Shown here piece by piece: positions 50,961 to 60,876 of a stretch of DNA of 64,000 bases (position 1 is its first letter; each line of letters opens with the position of its first letter). Under the pieces are notes generated by a model. The model did no database searches. It worked only from the letters and a program-made list of their open reading frames with translations, and was not told where the DNA came from. The DNA is taken from contig NZ_QRHC01000003.1 of the NCBI RefSeq assembly GCF_003415655.1, positions 604,378 to 668,377 of the forward strand, written 5' to 3'. A program made the translations under genes and the position numbers. The DNA is from Vibrio maerlii. Lineage in GTDB: Bacteria > Pseudomonadota > Gammaproteobacteria > Enterobacterales > Vibrionaceae.

Positions 50961-51563
50961 ATGGATAACAAAAGAATCGTTCTAGCGACGGGCAATCAAG
51001 GCAAAGTGCGTGAGATGTCAGACCTACTGTCAGACTTTGGTTTCGAGGTATTAGCTCAAAGCGAGTTCAACGTTTCAGAGGTTGCTGAAACAGGCACAAC
51101 ATTCATCGAGAATGCAATAATCAAAGCACGCCACGCAGCAAAAGAAACGGGACTCGCAGCGATTGCTGATGATTCAGGTTTAGAGATCGACTATCTAAAA
51201 GGTGCGCCTGGTATTTACTCAGCTCGATACTCTGGCGAAGGTGCAACGGATCAAAAGAATCTAGAAAAAGTGCTTAAAGAAATGGAAGGCGTTGATGAAT
51301 CACTTCGTACTGCCCGCTTCCATTGTGTGCTAGTACTCATGCGCCATGAGAATGATCCAACCCCTATCGTTTGTCACGGTAAGTGGGAAGGTAGTATCCT
51401 TACTGAATCTCACGGTGAAAACGGCTTTGGCTACGACCCAATCTTCTTTGTTCCTGAAGATAGCTGCGCATCAGCAGAGCTAGAACCGGCACGAAAAAAG
51501 CAGCTTTCACACCGTGGTAAAGCACTCAAGCAACTGTTCGCTACCCTTTCAGAGCAGCAATAA
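50961..51563 (+). CDS. rdgB: Non-canonical purine NTP pyrophosphatase (dITP/XTP)
   Basis: A 200-residue HAM1-type enzyme that removes dITP and XTP before they enter [14 protein letters not shown] at the N-terminus, [22 protein letters not shown] near 65 and GFGYDPIFF are diagnostic. The frame starts upstream with TTG; ATG at 50961 with AAAGG is preferred. It ends three bases before hemW. Confidence 0.95.
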   Translation: MDNKRIVLATGNQGKVREMSDLLSDFGFEVLAQSEFNVSEVAETGTTFIENAIIKARHAAKETGLAAIADDSGLEIDYLKGAPGIYSARYSGEGATDQKNLEKVLKEMEGVDESLRTARFHCVLVLMRHENDPTPIVCHGKWEGSILTESHGENGFGYDPIFFVPEDSCASAELEPARKKQLSHRGKALKQLFATLSEQQ

Positions 51564-51566
51564 TCT

Positions 51567-52745
51567 ATGACTTCTCTTGTTCCACCCGCTCTTAGCCTTT
51601 ATGTACACATCCCATGGTGTGTACAGAAGTGTCCGTATTGTGATTTCAACTCTCACGCTTTAAAAACTGAGATCCCGGAAGAGCAATACATCAATGCTCT
51701 ACTTGAAGATCTTGATACTGATATCGAGAAATACCAACTTGCCGACAACCCTCGTGAGCTCCATTCAATTTTTATTGGTGGAGGGACGCCAAGCCTAATC
51801 TCAGCAGAGGGGATTAGCGGTTTGCTGCAAGGCATCGAGTCTCGAATTCCATTTAAACAAAACATTGAGATCACTATGGAGGCCAACCCGGGTACCATCG
51901 AAGCAGAACGCTTTGCCGGTTATCGTATGGCTGGTGTAACACGTATTTCGGTTGGTGTTCAAAGCTTTGAACAAGAGAAGCTAGAAAGGCTTGGTCGTAT
52001 TCATGGCAAAGATGAAGCGGTAAATGCGGCCAAACTGGCTCATAACGTTGGGCTCAACAGTTTCAATTTAGACCTTATGCATGGCTTACCCGACCAAACC
52101 ATAGAACAAGCCCTCGATGATCTGGATAAAGCGATCGAACTTGCACCACCACACCTGTCTTGGTATCAGCTCACTATCGAGCCCAATACCATGTTCTACT
52201 ACAAGCCTCCAACACTGCCTGACGACGACGACCTGTGGGATATCTTTGATGAAGGGCATAAGAAGCTGACTGAAGCGGGCTACGTGCAATATGAGATATC
52301 TGGTTATAGTAAGCCGGGTTATCAATGCCAGCATAACCTGAATTACTGGCGCTTTGGCGACTACCTTGGCATCGGCTGCGGCGCTGCTGGTAAGCTGAGC
52401 TTTGCCGATGGGCGCATCATTCGCACAACCAAGGTGAAACACCCTAGAGGGTACCTAGCAGCTTATCAGAACCTTACCAAGCCATACCTGCATACTGAGC
52501 AGAATGTAGAAAACATCGACCGACCATTCGAGTTCTTCATGAACCGCTTTCGTCTGATGGAGGCTTGTCCTAAACAAGACTTTATCGATACTACGGGGCT
52601 CGGCTTTGAAGCGATTGAAGAGACAATCAACTGGGCCATCGAAATGCACTACCTCAATGAGTCTGAGACCCACTGGCAAATTACCGAGAAAGGAAAGCTG
52701 TTCCTTAACGATTTGCTAGAGGCGTTTATGGTTGAAGAAGAGTAA
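51567..52745 (+). CDS. hemW: Radical SAM protein HemW (heme chaperone)
   Basis: A 392-residue radical SAM protein. HIPWCVQKCPYCDFNSH holds the CxxxCxxC cluster site near residue 18, with IGGGTPSL and SVGVQSF following. HemW-type proteins (formerly called coproporphyrinogen oxidase-like) bind heme and insert it into respiratory enzymes; the true oxygen-independent coproporphyrinogen oxidase HemN has a further N-terminal signature absent here. Last gene of its run; a repeat-rich sequence follows. Confidence 0.92.
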   Translation: MTSLVPPALSLYVHIPWCVQKCPYCDFNSHALKTEIPEEQYINALLEDLDTDIEKYQLADNPRELHSIFIGGGTPSLISAEGISGLLQGIESRIPFKQNIEITMEANPGTIEAERFAGYRMAGVTRISVGVQSFEQEKLERLGRIHGKDEAVNAAKLAHNVGLNSFNLDLMHGLPDQTIEQALDDLDKAIELAPPHLSWYQLTIEPNTMFYYKPPTLPDDDDLWDIFDEGHKKLTEAGYVQYEISGYSKPGYQCQHNLNYWRFGDYLGIGCGAAGKLSFADGRIIRTTKVKHPRGYLAAYQNLTKPYLHTEQNVENIDRPFEFFMNRFRLMEACPKQDFIDTTGLGFEAIEETINWAIEMHYLNESETHWQITEKGKLFLNDLLEAFMVEEE

Positions 52746-52820
52746 AGAACCTAGAACCTAGAACCTAGAACCTAGAACCTAGAAGACAACTTTCTAGGAT
52801 CTAGGACCTATAAACTAGGA
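52746..52820. repeat. GAACCTA tandem repeat and CTAG hairpin
   Basis: Five copies of GAACCTA at 52747-52781 lie between convergent hemW and glsA. The end of the array (52771-52785) pairs with 52790-52805 around ACAA, an almost perfect 15-bp stem. AACTAGGAACT at its right end also occurs in the element at 45675-45751. Eight CTAG in all; no T run. Confidence 0.9.
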
Positions 52821-52827
52821 ACTTCTA

Positions 52828-53748
52828 TCAAAATATCGAACGCCCAATTCTCTCAGAGAGCAATTCCAATACCTTAGTACCCGCTAACGAGTTGCCTGTT
52901 GCATCAAGCTCAGGAGACCAAACTGCGATCGTCATCTCTCCAGGTACGACAGCAACAATACCCCCACCAACACCCGATTTACCTGGCATACCAACTCGGT
53001 AGGCAAATTCACCTGACCCATCATACAAACCACAGGTCGCCAAAAGCGCGTTAAGCTGCTTTGACTGTGTGGTAGAAATAATCTGTTTACCCGTTTGAAC
53101 TGAAACACCTTTGTTTGCTAAATAGCTGAAGGTTTTAGCTAAATCCACACAACTCATCTTTAATGCACAAGCATGGAAATAGTTATTGAGTACTGGGATA
53201 ACATCGTTCTCAAAGTTACCAAATGAACGCATTAGATAAGCGATAGCGGCATTGCGATCACTGTGCATCATCTCAGAGGCTGCGACGATCTTGTCGTAGA
53301 CGATATGTGTATCACCTGAAAGCTGACGTACAAACTCAAGCAAGCGTTGGCGTGGCGCCGATAAACGGCTGTGCAGCAGATCAGCCACAACAATCGCACC
53401 CGCATTAATGAAGGGGTTTCGTGGAATACCCTGCTCCATCTCAAGCTGGATCATTGAGTTAAACGCTTGACCAGATGGCTCTTTGCCAACTCGAGGCCAA
53501 ATTTCTTCAGGCTTATAAAGCACCATCGCGAGGGTTAGGCTCAACACCTTGGAAATCGATTGAATGGAGAAAGCTTCATCTGCATCACCCGCTTTAAGCA
53601 CCTGACCATCGTTGGTGTATACAGCTACTGCTAGCTTCTGGTTTGAGATTCTAGCAAGCGCGGGAATGTAATCAGCGACCTTTCCTTGGCCAATCAAGGG
53701 ACGAACTTCGTCAAGAATGGACGTCAATATTTCTTCAGTGGGTTTCAT
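52828..53748 (-). CDS. glsA: Glutaminase
   Basis: A 306-residue serine-type glutaminase with a beta-lactamase-like fold, making glutamate and ammonia. [15 protein letters not shown] near residue 65 holds the Ser-x-x-Lys pair, with FINAGAIV and [12 protein letters not shown] further on. AAAGG precedes ATG. It stands alone between hemW (convergent) and trmB. Role in acid resistance is known in enterics, not shown here. Confidence 0.94.
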   Translation of the reverse strand: MKPTEEILTSILDEVRPLIGQGKVADYIPALARISNQKLAVAVYTNDGQVLKAGDADEAFSIQSISKVLSLTLAMVLYKPEEIWPRVGKEPSGQAFNSMIQLEMEQGIPRNPFINAGAIVVADLLHSRLSAPRQRLLEFVRQLSGDTHIVYDKIVAASEMMHSDRNAAIAYLMRSFGNFENDVIPVLNNYFHACALKMSCVDLAKTFSYLANKGVSVQTGKQIISTTQSKQLNALLATCGLYDGSGEFAYRVGMPGKSGVGGGIVAVVPGEMTIAVWSPELDATGNSLAGTKVLELLSERIGRSIF

Positions 53749-53812
53749 CGCATAACCTTTTATTGTTGTTCTTTCATATCGCTCCTCTAAAGCAAAAATT
53801 AGTCTTTAGAGG

Positions 53813-53844
53813 AAAAAAAAGCCAACATTGCGATAAATGTTGGC
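53813..53844 (-). terminator. Terminator of trmB
   Basis: GCCAACATT (53821-53829) pairs with AATGTTGGC (53836-53844); eight T follow on the minus strand. Confidence 0.92.
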
Positions 53845-53872
53845 TTCCTGTATGGCTAGGAGTTATTTAGTA

Positions 53873-54592
53873 TTAGCTTATGCGCTTGTACTTAATATCC
53901 CATACACCGTGACCAAGGCGGTGGCCACGAGCTTCAAACTTAGTCAGTGGACGCTCATCTGGGCGAGGAATGTAGTCGCCGTCTTGAGCAATGTTCTCAA
54001 AACCAGGTGCCGTGTTCATCACTTCAATCATGTGCTCGGCGTAGTTTTCCCAGTCTGTAGCCATGTGGAAAATACCTGTTTCAAGCATCAGCTTGCCACG
54101 CACCATTTCAGCAAACTCAGCTTTAACAATACGGCGCTTATGGTGGCGAGCTTTATGCCATGGGTCAGGGAAAAATAACTGTAGTGTGTGCAAACTATCA
54201 TTTGGAATCATGTGCTCAAATACTTCAACCGCATCATGGCACATTACGCGTAGGTTAGTGATGCCCACTTCACGAGCAGCCGCTAGACACGCACCAACAC
54301 CAGGGCTGTGGACTTCGATACCAATGAAGTTCTTCTCTGGCGCATTTTTCGCCATTTCTACCAATGAAGCACCCATACCAAAGCCGATCTCAAGAACCAC
54401 TGGGTTGTCGTTACCAAATACTTCTTGCCAGTTCAGTAACTCAGCATTGTAGTCGATACCCATTGTTGGCCAGCATTCATTCATCGCACTCTCTTGGCCT
54501 TTAGTTAAACGGCCTTCACGACGAACAAAACTACGGATCTTACGAACCAGTTTGCCATCTTCAGTATATTCGTTAGTGGTCACTTCACTCAT
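53873..54592 (-). CDS. trmB: tRNA (guanine46-N7) methyltransferase
   Basis: A 239-residue Rossmann methyltransferase that makes m7G46 in t[20 protein letters not shown] near residue 75 binds S-adenosylmethionine; [17 protein letters not shown] near 150 is the TrmB signature. The frame can open at GTG 54607, but ATG 54592 is used, with AGG nine bases before. It lies opposite mutY with an ERIC-like repeat between them. Confidence 0.95.
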   Translation of the reverse strand: MSEVTTNEYTEDGKLVRKIRSFVRREGRLTKGQESAMNECWPTMGIDYNAELLNWQEVFGNDNPVVLEIGFGMGASLVEMAKNAPEKNFIGIEVHSPGVGACLAAAREVGITNLRVMCHDAVEVFEHMIPNDSLHTLQLFFPDPWHKARHHKRRIVKAEFAEMVRGKLMLETGIFHMATDWENYAEHMIEVMNTAPGFENIAQDGDYIPRPDERPLTKFEARGHRLGHGVWDIKYKRIS

Positions 54593-54693
54593 TGATTTTG
54601 CCTGCACATTGATTAATCAAAGCGGGGATTATCCAAAGAATTGCCTTAGGTGCAAGTATTTCTATCGATAAAATCCACACAATTTGTCTGTTA

Positions 54694-54821
54694 TATACCC
54701 AAAATAATTGGAGTTGCAGCGCGGCAACAAGCCAGTTCAGCCCTATGAGCATAGATATTCTATTTGATTAGGGTGAATTGGTGTAGTTAACAAAGCTGCG
54801 GCTTCAATTATGCAGGGTATA
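54694..54821. repeat. ERIC-like imperfect palindrome (128 bases)
   Basis: The element begins TATACCC and ends GGGTATA. Its two halves are imperfect complements throughout (for example ATAATTG and CAATTAT; CCCTA and TAGGG), and the centre (CCCTATGAGC ... GATTAGGGTGA) resembles the ERIC core. Length fits ERIC (about 127). It occupies the space between divergent trmB and mutY and has no coding potential. Confidence 0.8.
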
Positions 54822-54875
54822 CATCCATAGCTAACTATGATGCAATTCTGTTCCATAAAATAATAGCAAAGCATC

Positions 54876-55946
54876 GTGAAAATCGTGACTCCATTTGCCA
54901 CCGCCATACTTGAATGGTACGACGCCTACGGGCGTAAAAGCCTGCCTTGGCAGCAAGATAAAACCGCTTACACTGTTTGGTTGTCAGAGATCATGCTGCA
55001 ACAAACACAAGTAGCGACCGTTATCCCTTATTACCAGCGTTTTTTAGAGCGCTTTCCTACCGTTGCTAGCTTAGCTGCCGCTGAGCAAGACGAAGTACTA
55101 CATCTTTGGACTGGCCTTGGCTATTACGCCCGAGCCCGCAACCTACACAAAGCCGCTAAGATAGTGGTAAGTGAACACAACGGTGAATTCCCTACCGATA
55201 TCGAGCAACTCAATGCTTTACCAGGCATAGGGCGCTCTACCGCAGCCGCTATTCTTTCTTCGGTATATAAACAACCCCACGCGATTTTAGATGGCAATGT
55301 AAAACGTACCCTTGCTCGAGCGTTTTCTGTAGAAGGGTGGCCTGGGCAAAAGAAGGTTGAAAATCAACTCTGGGAACATGCTGAGCAACACACACCAATC
55401 AAGGATGTCGACAAATATAACCAGGCAATGATGGATATGGGGGCAATGGTGTGCACTCGCAGCAAGCCCAAGTGTACCCTCTGCCCAATTAGTAAATTGT
55501 GCAGCTCTTACAGGCATGGCAATCCACTCGATTACCCTGGGAAGAAGCCAAAGAAAGAAAAACCGGTAAAAGAGACTTGGTTCATTATCCTTATTCACGA
55601 AGGTAAAGTATGGCTAGAGCAGCGACCACAGAGCGGCATCTGGGGTGGGCTATTCTGTTTCCCACAATCAGAAAATGCTGAGATCGACCACGAGTTGGAT
55701 AGTCGTTCTATTAGTGAAAACCAGCAGCATCAAAGAGATACGCTAATTGCATTTAGGCATACTTTTAGCCACTACCACTTAGACATCACCCCTATCGTTG
55801 TGCAATTGTCGCAACAACCTCATTTGATAATGGAAGGAACCAAGGGTCTTTGGTATAACTTAAAGCAACCAGAAGAAATCGGTCTAGCAGCGCCAGTTAA
55901 ACTGTTGCTAGAAGCATTACCAGCCGAACTTCAATTGAAATTATAA
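54876..55946 (+). CDS. mutY: A/G-specific adenine glycosylase
   Basis: A 356-residue repair enzyme removing adenine opposite 8-oxoguanine. The catalytic Glu lies in [18 protein letters not shown], the helix-hairpin-helix in [14 protein letters not shown] with Asp in ILDGNVKR, and the 4Fe-4S loop reads C-x6-C-x2-C-x5-C near 195-215. The C-terminal NUDIX-like domain recognises 8-oxoG. The start is GTG at 54876; the next GTG three codons on is possible. yggX follows by nine bases, the known mutY-yggX pair. Confidence 0.96.
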   Translation: MKIVTPFATAILEWYDAYGRKSLPWQQDKTAYTVWLSEIMLQQTQVATVIPYYQRFLERFPTVASLAAAEQDEVLHLWTGLGYYARARNLHKAAKIVVSEHNGEFPTDIEQLNALPGIGRSTAAAILSSVYKQPHAILDGNVKRTLARAFSVEGWPGQKKVENQLWEHAEQHTPIKDVDKYNQAMMDMGAMVCTRSKPKCTLCPISKLCSSYRHGNPLDYPGKKPKKEKPVKETWFIILIHEGKVWLEQRPQSGIWGGLFCFPQSENAEIDHELDSRSISENQQHQRDTLIAFRHTFSHYHLDITPIVVQLSQQPHLIMEGTKGLWYNLKQPEEIGLAAPVKLLLEALPAELQLKL

Positions 55947-55955
55947 GGAATCACT

Positions 55956-56228
55956 ATGAGCCGCACTGTATTTTGCGCACGCCTACAGAAAGAAGCTGAC
56001 GGTCTAGACTTTCAACTATACCCGGGTGAGCTTGGCAAACGCATCTTTGACAACATCAGTAAAGAAGCTTGGGGCCAATGGCAAAGCAAGCAAACCATGC
56101 TGATCAATGAGAAGAAGCTCAACATGATGGATCCTGAACATCGCAAGCTATTAGAACAAGAGATGGTGAACTTCCTATTCGAAGGTAAAGACGTCATCAT
56201 CGAAGGCTACACGCCACCAAGCGAGTAA
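55956..56228 (+). CDS. yggX: Probable Fe(2+)-trafficking protein YggX
   Basis: A 90-residue protein of the YggX family: [19 protein letters not shown], with the conserved Cys7, then [20 protein letters not shown]. YggX protects Fe-S clusters from oxidation and is induced with mutY and mltC, its neighbours here as in E. coli. AAGGA precedes ATG. Confidence 0.95.
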   Translation: MSRTVFCARLQKEADGLDFQLYPGELGKRIFDNISKEAWGQWQSKQTMLINEKKLNMMDPEHRKLLEQEMVNFLFEGKDVIIEGYTPPSE

Positions 56229-56242
56229 TCCTAATTCAGTTC

Positions 56243-56276
56243 AAATGGCATCTTTATGGGTGCCATTTTTATTTTC
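56243..56276 (+). terminator. Terminator between yggX and mltC
   Basis: AAATGGCA (56243-56250) pairs with TGCCATTT (56261-56268), followed by T-rich sequence. mltC begins 37 bases later, so it needs its own promoter or readthrough. Confidence 0.75.
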
Positions 56277-56312
56277 CAATCTTTATCAATAGTTTGGCAC
56301 TTTCCTCGAAAC

Positions 56313-57449
56313 ATGAAGAAACTACTCTACTTTTTTATCTCTTTGACGTTGGTTGGTTGTAGCCGTGAGTTCATTGAGAGTATCTATGATGTCAATTACG
56401 AGCCAACCAACCGATTTGCGAAGAACCTTGCTGAGCTTCCAGGCCAATTTCAGAAAGATACCGCGGCACTAGATTCACTGATCAATAGCTTCTCTGGCAA
56501 CATTCAAAAGAGGTGGGGCTCTAATGAGATCAAAATGGCCGGTAAGAGCAACTATGTTAAGTACATAGACAACTACTTAAGTCGTTCAGAAGTGAATTTT
56601 AGTAAAGGGCAAATCATCGTAGAGACCGTCTCTCCCACCGATCCCCAAGCACACCTAAAAAATGCCATCATGACGACCTTGCTTACTCCTGATGACCCTG
56701 CGAACGTTGACCTATTTTCATCGAAAAACATCGAACTAAAAGGCCAGCCTTTCTTATACAAGCAAGTTGTCGACCAAGATAAGCAGCCTATTCAATGGTC
56801 TTGGCGTGCAAATCGCTTTGCTGATTATTTGATCGCAAATCACCTAAAAACAAAGGAAGTCGATTTTAAGAAAGCCTATTACGTTGAGATCCCGATGGTA
56901 CAAGATCACGCCTCTCAACGAAGCTACAAGTATGCTGATATCGTTCGTCGTGCATCGAAGCGTTATGACATACCTGAAGACCTTATCTACGCCATTATTA
57001 AGACCGAAAGTAGTTTCAACCCATACGCGGTCAGCTGGGCTAATGCCTATGGCCTGATGCAGGTCGTACCCAAAACAGCAGGTAAAGATGTATTTAAGCT
57101 CGTGAAAAATAAATCGGGCCAGCCGACTCCAGAGTATCTATTTGACCCTGAAAAGAACATCGATACTGGTACCGCATACTTCTACATTTTGAAGAATCGA
57201 TACCTTAAATCCGTAAATCATCCCCTCTCACTTGAGTACAGTATGATTTCAGCATACAACGGTGGTACAGGCGGTGTACTCAATACATTTGATAGAAATA
57301 GCCGCTCTAATGCGATGTCTCGGCTCAATTCACTACAACCAAACCAAGTTTATTGGGCATTAACTAATAAACACTCAAATGCGGAAGCTCGTCGCTACCT
57401 AGAAAAAGTAACCAAATTCAAGAAAGACTTTAACAACGGTAAGACTTAA
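56313..57449 (+). CDS. mltC: Membrane-bound lytic murein transglycosylase C
   Basis: A 378-residue lipoprotein. The signal peptide ends in LVGC (Cys14). An N-terminal DUF3393 domain is followed by a lysozyme-like SLT domain from about residue 205: catalytic Glu in IIKTESSFNPYAVSW, then AYGLMQVVP and the ISAYNGGTGG loop. It cleaves peptidoglycan to 1,6-anhydromuropeptides at the outer membrane. The frame runs back to 56256, but ATG at 56313 begins the lipoprotein signal. Confidence 0.95.
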   Translation: MKKLLYFFISLTLVGCSREFIESIYDVNYEPTNRFAKNLAELPGQFQKDTAALDSLINSFSGNIQKRWGSNEIKMAGKSNYVKYIDNYLSRSEVNFSKGQIIVETVSPTDPQAHLKNAIMTTLLTPDDPANVDLFSSKNIELKGQPFLYKQVVDQDKQPIQWSWRANRFADYLIANHLKTKEVDFKKAYYVEIPMVQDHASQRSYKYADIVRRASKRYDIPEDLIYAIIKTESSFNPYAVSWANAYGLMQVVPKTAGKDVFKLVKNKSGQPTPEYLFDPEKNIDTGTAYFYILKNRYLKSVNHPLSLEYSMISAYNGGTGGVLNTFDRNSRSNAMSRLNSLQPNQVYWALTNKHSNAEARRYLEKVTKFKKDFNNGKT

Positions 57450-57512
57450 CGGTAACTTTTGCTCACTTTATCTACGAACGACATGTTTTTTCACTTTTTT
57501 TGAAAAAACATG

Positions 57513-57541
57513 TTGACGGTAGACGCTAAAATCCGTTTAAT
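57513..57541 (+). promoter_or_regulatory. Promoter of tRNA array 1
   Basis: TTGACG (57513-57518), a 17-base spacer and TTTAAT (57536-57541), with a GC-rich discriminator and the first tRNA ten bases later. An exact inverted repeat ACATGTTTTTTC/GAAAAAACATGT (57481-57512) ends just inside the -35 and may terminate mltC transcription. Confidence 0.85.
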
Positions 57542-57551
57542 ACGCTCCGTC

Positions 57552-57627
57552 GCCCGGATAGCTCAGTCGGTAGAGCAGAGGATTGAAAATCCTCGTGTCG
57601 GTGGTTCGATTCCGCCTCCGGGCACCA
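57552..57627 (+). tRNA. tRNA-Phe(GAA), array 1 copy 1
   Basis: 76 bases with encoded CCA. Acceptor GCCCGGA/TCCGGGC; anticodon GAA in loop TTGAAAA. Confidence 0.97.
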
Positions 57628-57682
57628 CAATTTATTTTGTTGGTGTCTTAGACATCAGCGAACACGCAAAGAATATTAGTGT

Positions 57683-57758
<76 letters not shown>

Positions 57759-57765
57759 TTCTTTT

Positions 57766-57841
57766 GCCTCGATAGCTCAGTCGGTAGAGCAGAGGATTGA
57801 AAATCCTCGTGTCGGTGGTTCGATTCCGCCTCGAGGCACCA
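57766..57841 (+). tRNA. tRNA-Phe(GAA), array 1 copy 2, variant acceptor stem
   Basis: 76 bases with encoded CCA. It matches the other tRNA-Phe genes except acceptor GCCTCGA/TCGAGGC: pairs 4-69 and 5-68 are both changed and both still pair. It starts seven bases after tRNA-Thr. Confidence 0.97.
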
Positions 57842-57881
57842 TTATTTGGTGCTTATCTCAATAAGAGATGACACAAATAAT

Positions 57882-57957
57882 TCCCCCTTAGTTCAGTTGG
57901 TAGAACGGCGGACTGTTAATCCGTATGTCGCAGGTTCGAGTCCCGCAGGGGGAGCCA
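57882..57957 (+). tRNA. tRNA-Asn(GTT), array 1
   Basis: 76 bases with encoded CCA; anticodon loop CTGTTAA gives GTT. Identical to the two copies in array 2. Confidence 0.97.
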
Positions 57958-57963
57958 CTTTAG

Positions 57964-57992
57964 AAAAACCTCATCATCTGATGAGGTTTTTT
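57964..57992 (+). terminator. Terminator of tRNA array 1
   Basis: AAAAACCTCATCA and TGATGAGGTTTTTT pair around TC. Confidence 0.9.
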
Positions 57993-57995
57993 CGC

Positions 57996-58042
57996 ATCTA
58001 ATGCTCCTGCTTTGTGCCAAAGCAATGTCTCAGACCTAGCCG
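57996..58042 (+). repeat. 47-base direct repeat, left copy
   Basis: This stretch after the array 1 terminator is identical to 60817-60863 after the array 2 terminator. It is not coding. Confidence 0.95.
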
Positions 58043-58047
58043 ACCGC

Positions 58048-58070
58048 GTTGAGTCTCGCAGAGAGAGCCA
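58048..58070 (+). pseudogene. Remnant of a tRNA-Asn 3' end
   Basis: This 23-base stretch is the tRNA-Asn T-arm, acceptor and CCA with one deleted base and three changes; nothing of the 5' half can be recognised. A second terminator follows, so this was once a tRNA-terminator unit. Confidence 0.7.
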
Positions 58071-58075
58071 CATTC

Positions 58076-58106
58076 AAGAAGCCAAGTCGAAAGACTTGGC
58101 TTCTTT
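58076..58106 (+). terminator. Second terminator after tRNA array 1
   Basis: AGAAGCCAAGTC and GACTTGGCTTCT pair around GAAA. The rest of the 439-base gap 57958-58396 up to the chemotaxis gene is AT-rich and probably holds its promoter. Confidence 0.85.
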
Positions 58107-58396
58107 CGTTTCTGCAAGCCTTACCTTCATACTGAGCTTTGCATCGCACTTTCAAAGTCGAACAACTTCATATCTATCCCCTACCATAGAAACTGCCCCT
58201 ACCCTTAATTAGTATTTTCTAATCAATAAAACTTTCCATTATTGCGCCGACATCACACTTTACGATATAAAGTACGGATAACTATTGCCGATACATAATC
58301 AACGGTATTAACATTTTTATTAATTCACGGAAGAAATTAAGTAAGATTTGCTAATTTTACTAATGACCGAAGCACTAATTGTGGAGATAGGGTCAC

Positions 58397-60028
58397 ATGA
58401 AACTCAAAACTCAATCTTATGTACTATCAGCAATCATTGTCACTGCATTATTAGCGATGACGATGACAGGTCTTTGGACTCTAAGAGTTGCTAGTAACAT
58501 TGATAACAAAGCTCGCGTTACCGAGCTATTCAGTAGTGCTTACAGCATTCTGACTGAAGTCGAAAAAATGGCGATAGAAGGTACGCTAGAAGAAGATGAA
58601 GCGAAGGCATTAGCTACCCGCCTGCTTCGTAACAACATCTATAAGAATAACGAATACGTGTATGTTGCAGATGAGAACATGATTTTCGTTGCAGCACCTC
58701 TTGATCCTCAATTACACGGTACAAGCTTCCATGACTTCAAAGACGCTAGTGGCAAGAGTGTTGCTGACATTTTACTACGAGCACTAGGCTCTTCCCGTGG
58801 TCAGTTAGTTGAGTACGAGTGGTCTTCTGCTTACCCAGACGGGTCAGGTCGAGTAGACGAGAAGTTGTCGATTGCTGAACGAAGCCCTCATTGGGGCTGG
58901 GTTGTAGGAACCGGTATCGGCTATGACGAAGTTAACGCACGCTTCTGGTCGACGGCTCAATGGCAATTGTTACTGACTGGCATCATTGCTCTATCGATCT
59001 TAGGCCTGCTCTTATTCTCTCTGAAGCGCATCCTAAACATCGTAGGTGGTGAGCCTCGTGACGTACGTAAAGCAGTTCAAGCGGTTGCTGCTGGTAAGGT
59101 ACAGCGCCAATTTGATACTAAAGCACCAAAAGAAAGCATCTACTTTGCTGTACAAGAGATGAGTGGCTCACTAGCAGACCTTATCAAGAAGCTTGAGTCT
59201 TCAATGCATGCGATGCACAACGAAATGCAGCAAGTCGAATCACGAACACAGCAAGCATCACAGTTGACTCAATCACAGCAACAATCGACAGAGATGATCG
59301 CTGCGGCCGTAACAGAAATGGCCTCTTCGGCAACTCAAGTTGCACATTCAGCGTCAGATGCAGCAAACAACACCGACGAGGCTGATCGCCAAAGCGTAAC
59401 AACCAATGCTCTTATCAACCAAACCGTTGATAATATCCAAGGCTTGGCAGTACAGCTAAACACAGCCAGTGAAGCCGTCGCTAATCTAGATACAGAAGTG
59501 AACAACATCGTTAAGGTTCTGGATGTGATTGGAGATATTGCCGAACAAACTAACTTACTCGCTCTTAACGCCGCTATTGAAGCCGCTCGAGCGGGTGAAC
59601 AAGGTCGTGGTTTTGCCGTGGTTGCAGATGAGGTTCGTAACCTAGCAGGACGCACACAGGGCAGCACTAAAGAGATTCAAAATATGATCTCGAACCTGCA
59701 GGAAGGGTCACGCCATGCGATATCTACTATGGAGATCTGTGCTGAGACGAGTTCTAACACTGTTAGTGAGTCACAGAAGGCCTCAGAGTCCCTACAGCAC
59801 ATCGTAGAGTCATTGAATGTTATCTCTAGTATGAACCATCAAATTGCAACATCTGCGGCAGAACAGACCCAAGTGAGTGATGATATCGCACAGCGAGTTA
59901 ATATGATTGAAGAGAGCGGCAGCCAATTGAACTCAGTGGTGATTGATAGTCACAACAGTACTCAGGTGTTAGCTAACTTATCTAGTGAGCTAGAATCTTG
60001 GGTTGCGAAGTTTGAAATTAAGAAATAG
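58397..60028 (+). CDS. Methyl-accepting chemotaxis protein with single Cache sensor
   Basis: A 543-residue receptor. Transmembrane helix 1 is about 8-30, a periplasmic sCache_2-type sensor about 35-190 ([21 protein letters not shown] and [12 protein letters not shown]), helix 2 about 195-215, then a HAMP-like linker and a long coiled signalling domain with the tip [21 protein letters not shown]. The C-terminus lacks the NWETF-type CheR docking tail. Ligand unknown; Cache_2 sensors commonly bind organic acids. It sits between two tRNA arrays. Confidence 0.93.
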   Translation: MKLKTQSYVLSAIIVTALLAMTMTGLWTLRVASNIDNKARVTELFSSAYSILTEVEKMAIEGTLEEDEAKALATRLLRNNIYKNNEYVYVADENMIFVAAPLDPQLHGTSFHDFKDASGKSVADILLRALGSSRGQLVEYEWSSAYPDGSGRVDEKLSIAERSPHWGWVVGTGIGYDEVNARFWSTAQWQLLLTGIIALSILGLLLFSLKRILNIVGGEPRDVRKAVQAVAAGKVQRQFDTKAPKESIYFAVQEMSGSLADLIKKLESSMHAMHNEMQQVESRTQQASQLTQSQQQSTEMIAAAVTEMASSATQVAHSASDAANNTDEADRQSVTTNALINQTVDNIQGLAVQLNTASEAVANLDTEVNNIVKVLDVIGDIAEQTNLLALNAAIEAARAGEQGRGFAVVADEVRNLAGRTQGSTKEIQNMISNLQEGSRHAISTMEICAETSSNTVSESQKASESLQHIVESLNVISSMNHQIATSAAEQTQVSDDIAQRVNMIEESGSQLNSVVIDSHNSTQVLANLSSELESWVAKFEIKK

Positions 60029-60056
60029 TTAAAAAACCGCTTAAAGCAAATCTATG

Positions 60057-60086
60057 AAAAGCACGTTTTACAACGTGCTTTTTTGT
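60057..60086 (+). terminator. Terminator of the chemotaxis gene
   Basis: AAGCACGTT (60059-60067) and AACGTGCTT (60072-60080) pair, followed by a T run. Confidence 0.9.
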
Positions 60087-60229
60087 TTCTCAACACTTTT
60101 GACGCCATTAAACCGCTGCTTTTTATCTAGAAGATCCCCTCTGAATCTACTCTCATAGTGGTTAAATGGATAAAAACACCGCATTAAGTATAGAAAAACA
60201 ACAAACAATAATTTTTTTGCAATTTAGTG

Positions 60230-60258
60230 TTGACCTCAAACGCGAAAAACCGTTTAAT
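60230..60258 (+). promoter_or_regulatory. Promoter of tRNA array 2
   Basis: TTGACC, 17 bases, TTTAAT, laid out exactly as in array 1, with the tRNA ten bases after the -10. Confidence 0.85.
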
Positions 60259-60268
60259 ACACCTCGTC

Positions 60269-60344
60269 GCCCGGATAGCTCAGTCGGTAGAGCAGAGGAT
60301 TGAAAATCCTCGTGTCGGTGGTTCGATTCCGCCTCCGGGCACCA
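60269..60344 (+). tRNA. tRNA-Phe(GAA), array 2
   Basis: 76 bases, identical to 57552-57627, with encoded CCA. Confidence 0.97.
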
Positions 60345-60403
60345 CAATTTTCTTGTTGGTGTCTAGAAGACAACAGCAATAAAGCATGAAGAAATAAATC
60401 AGT

Positions 60404-60479
<76 letters not shown>

Positions 60480-60503
60480 TTTCTTTCAAGCTTAAAGAAT
60501 AAT

Positions 60504-60579
60504 TCCCCCTTAGTTCAGTTGGTAGAACGGCGGACTGTTAATCCGTATGTCGCAGGTTCGAGTCCCGCAGGGGGAGCCA
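60504..60579 (+). tRNA. tRNA-Asn(GTT), array 2 copy 1
   Basis: 76 bases with encoded CCA, identical to the array 1 copy. Confidence 0.97.
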
Positions 60580-60589
60580 CATTTAGTGT

Positions 60590-60665
<76 letters not shown>

Positions 60666-60701
60666 TTTATATTATTGAGAAGTTTTATCTTCTTAAATAA
60701 T

Positions 60702-60777
60702 TCCCCCTTAGTTCAGTTGGTAGAACGGCGGACTGTTAATCCGTATGTCGCAGGTTCGAGTCCCGCAGGGGGAGCCA
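60702..60777 (+). tRNA. tRNA-Asn(GTT), array 2 copy 2
   Basis: 76 bases with encoded CCA; last tRNA before the terminator. Confidence 0.97.
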
Positions 60778-60783
60778 TTTTAG

Positions 60784-60813
60784 AAAAAGCCTCATCACTT
60801 GATGAGGCTTTTT
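60784..60813 (+). terminator. Terminator of tRNA array 2
   Basis: AAAAAGCCTCATCA and TGATGAGGCTTTTT pair around CT. Confidence 0.92.
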
Positions 60814-60816
60814 CGT

Positions 60817-60863
60817 ATCTAATGCTCCTGCTTTGTGCCAAAGCAATGTCTCAGACCTAGCCG
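60817..60863 (+). repeat. 47-base direct repeat, right copy
   Basis: Identical to 57996-58042, at the same place relative to the terminator. Confidence 0.95.
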
Positions 60864-60876
60864 CCGGGTTTATTTC

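Noticed and set aside
57481..57512. Possible operator at the ACATGTTTTTTC inverted repeat
   Set aside because: Better explained as an AT-rich terminator-like hairpin after mltC; no conserved binding motif seen.
58012..58212. 66-codon frame after tRNA array 1
   Set aside because: It covers the 47-base repeat, tRNA remnant and terminator, so it is not a gene.
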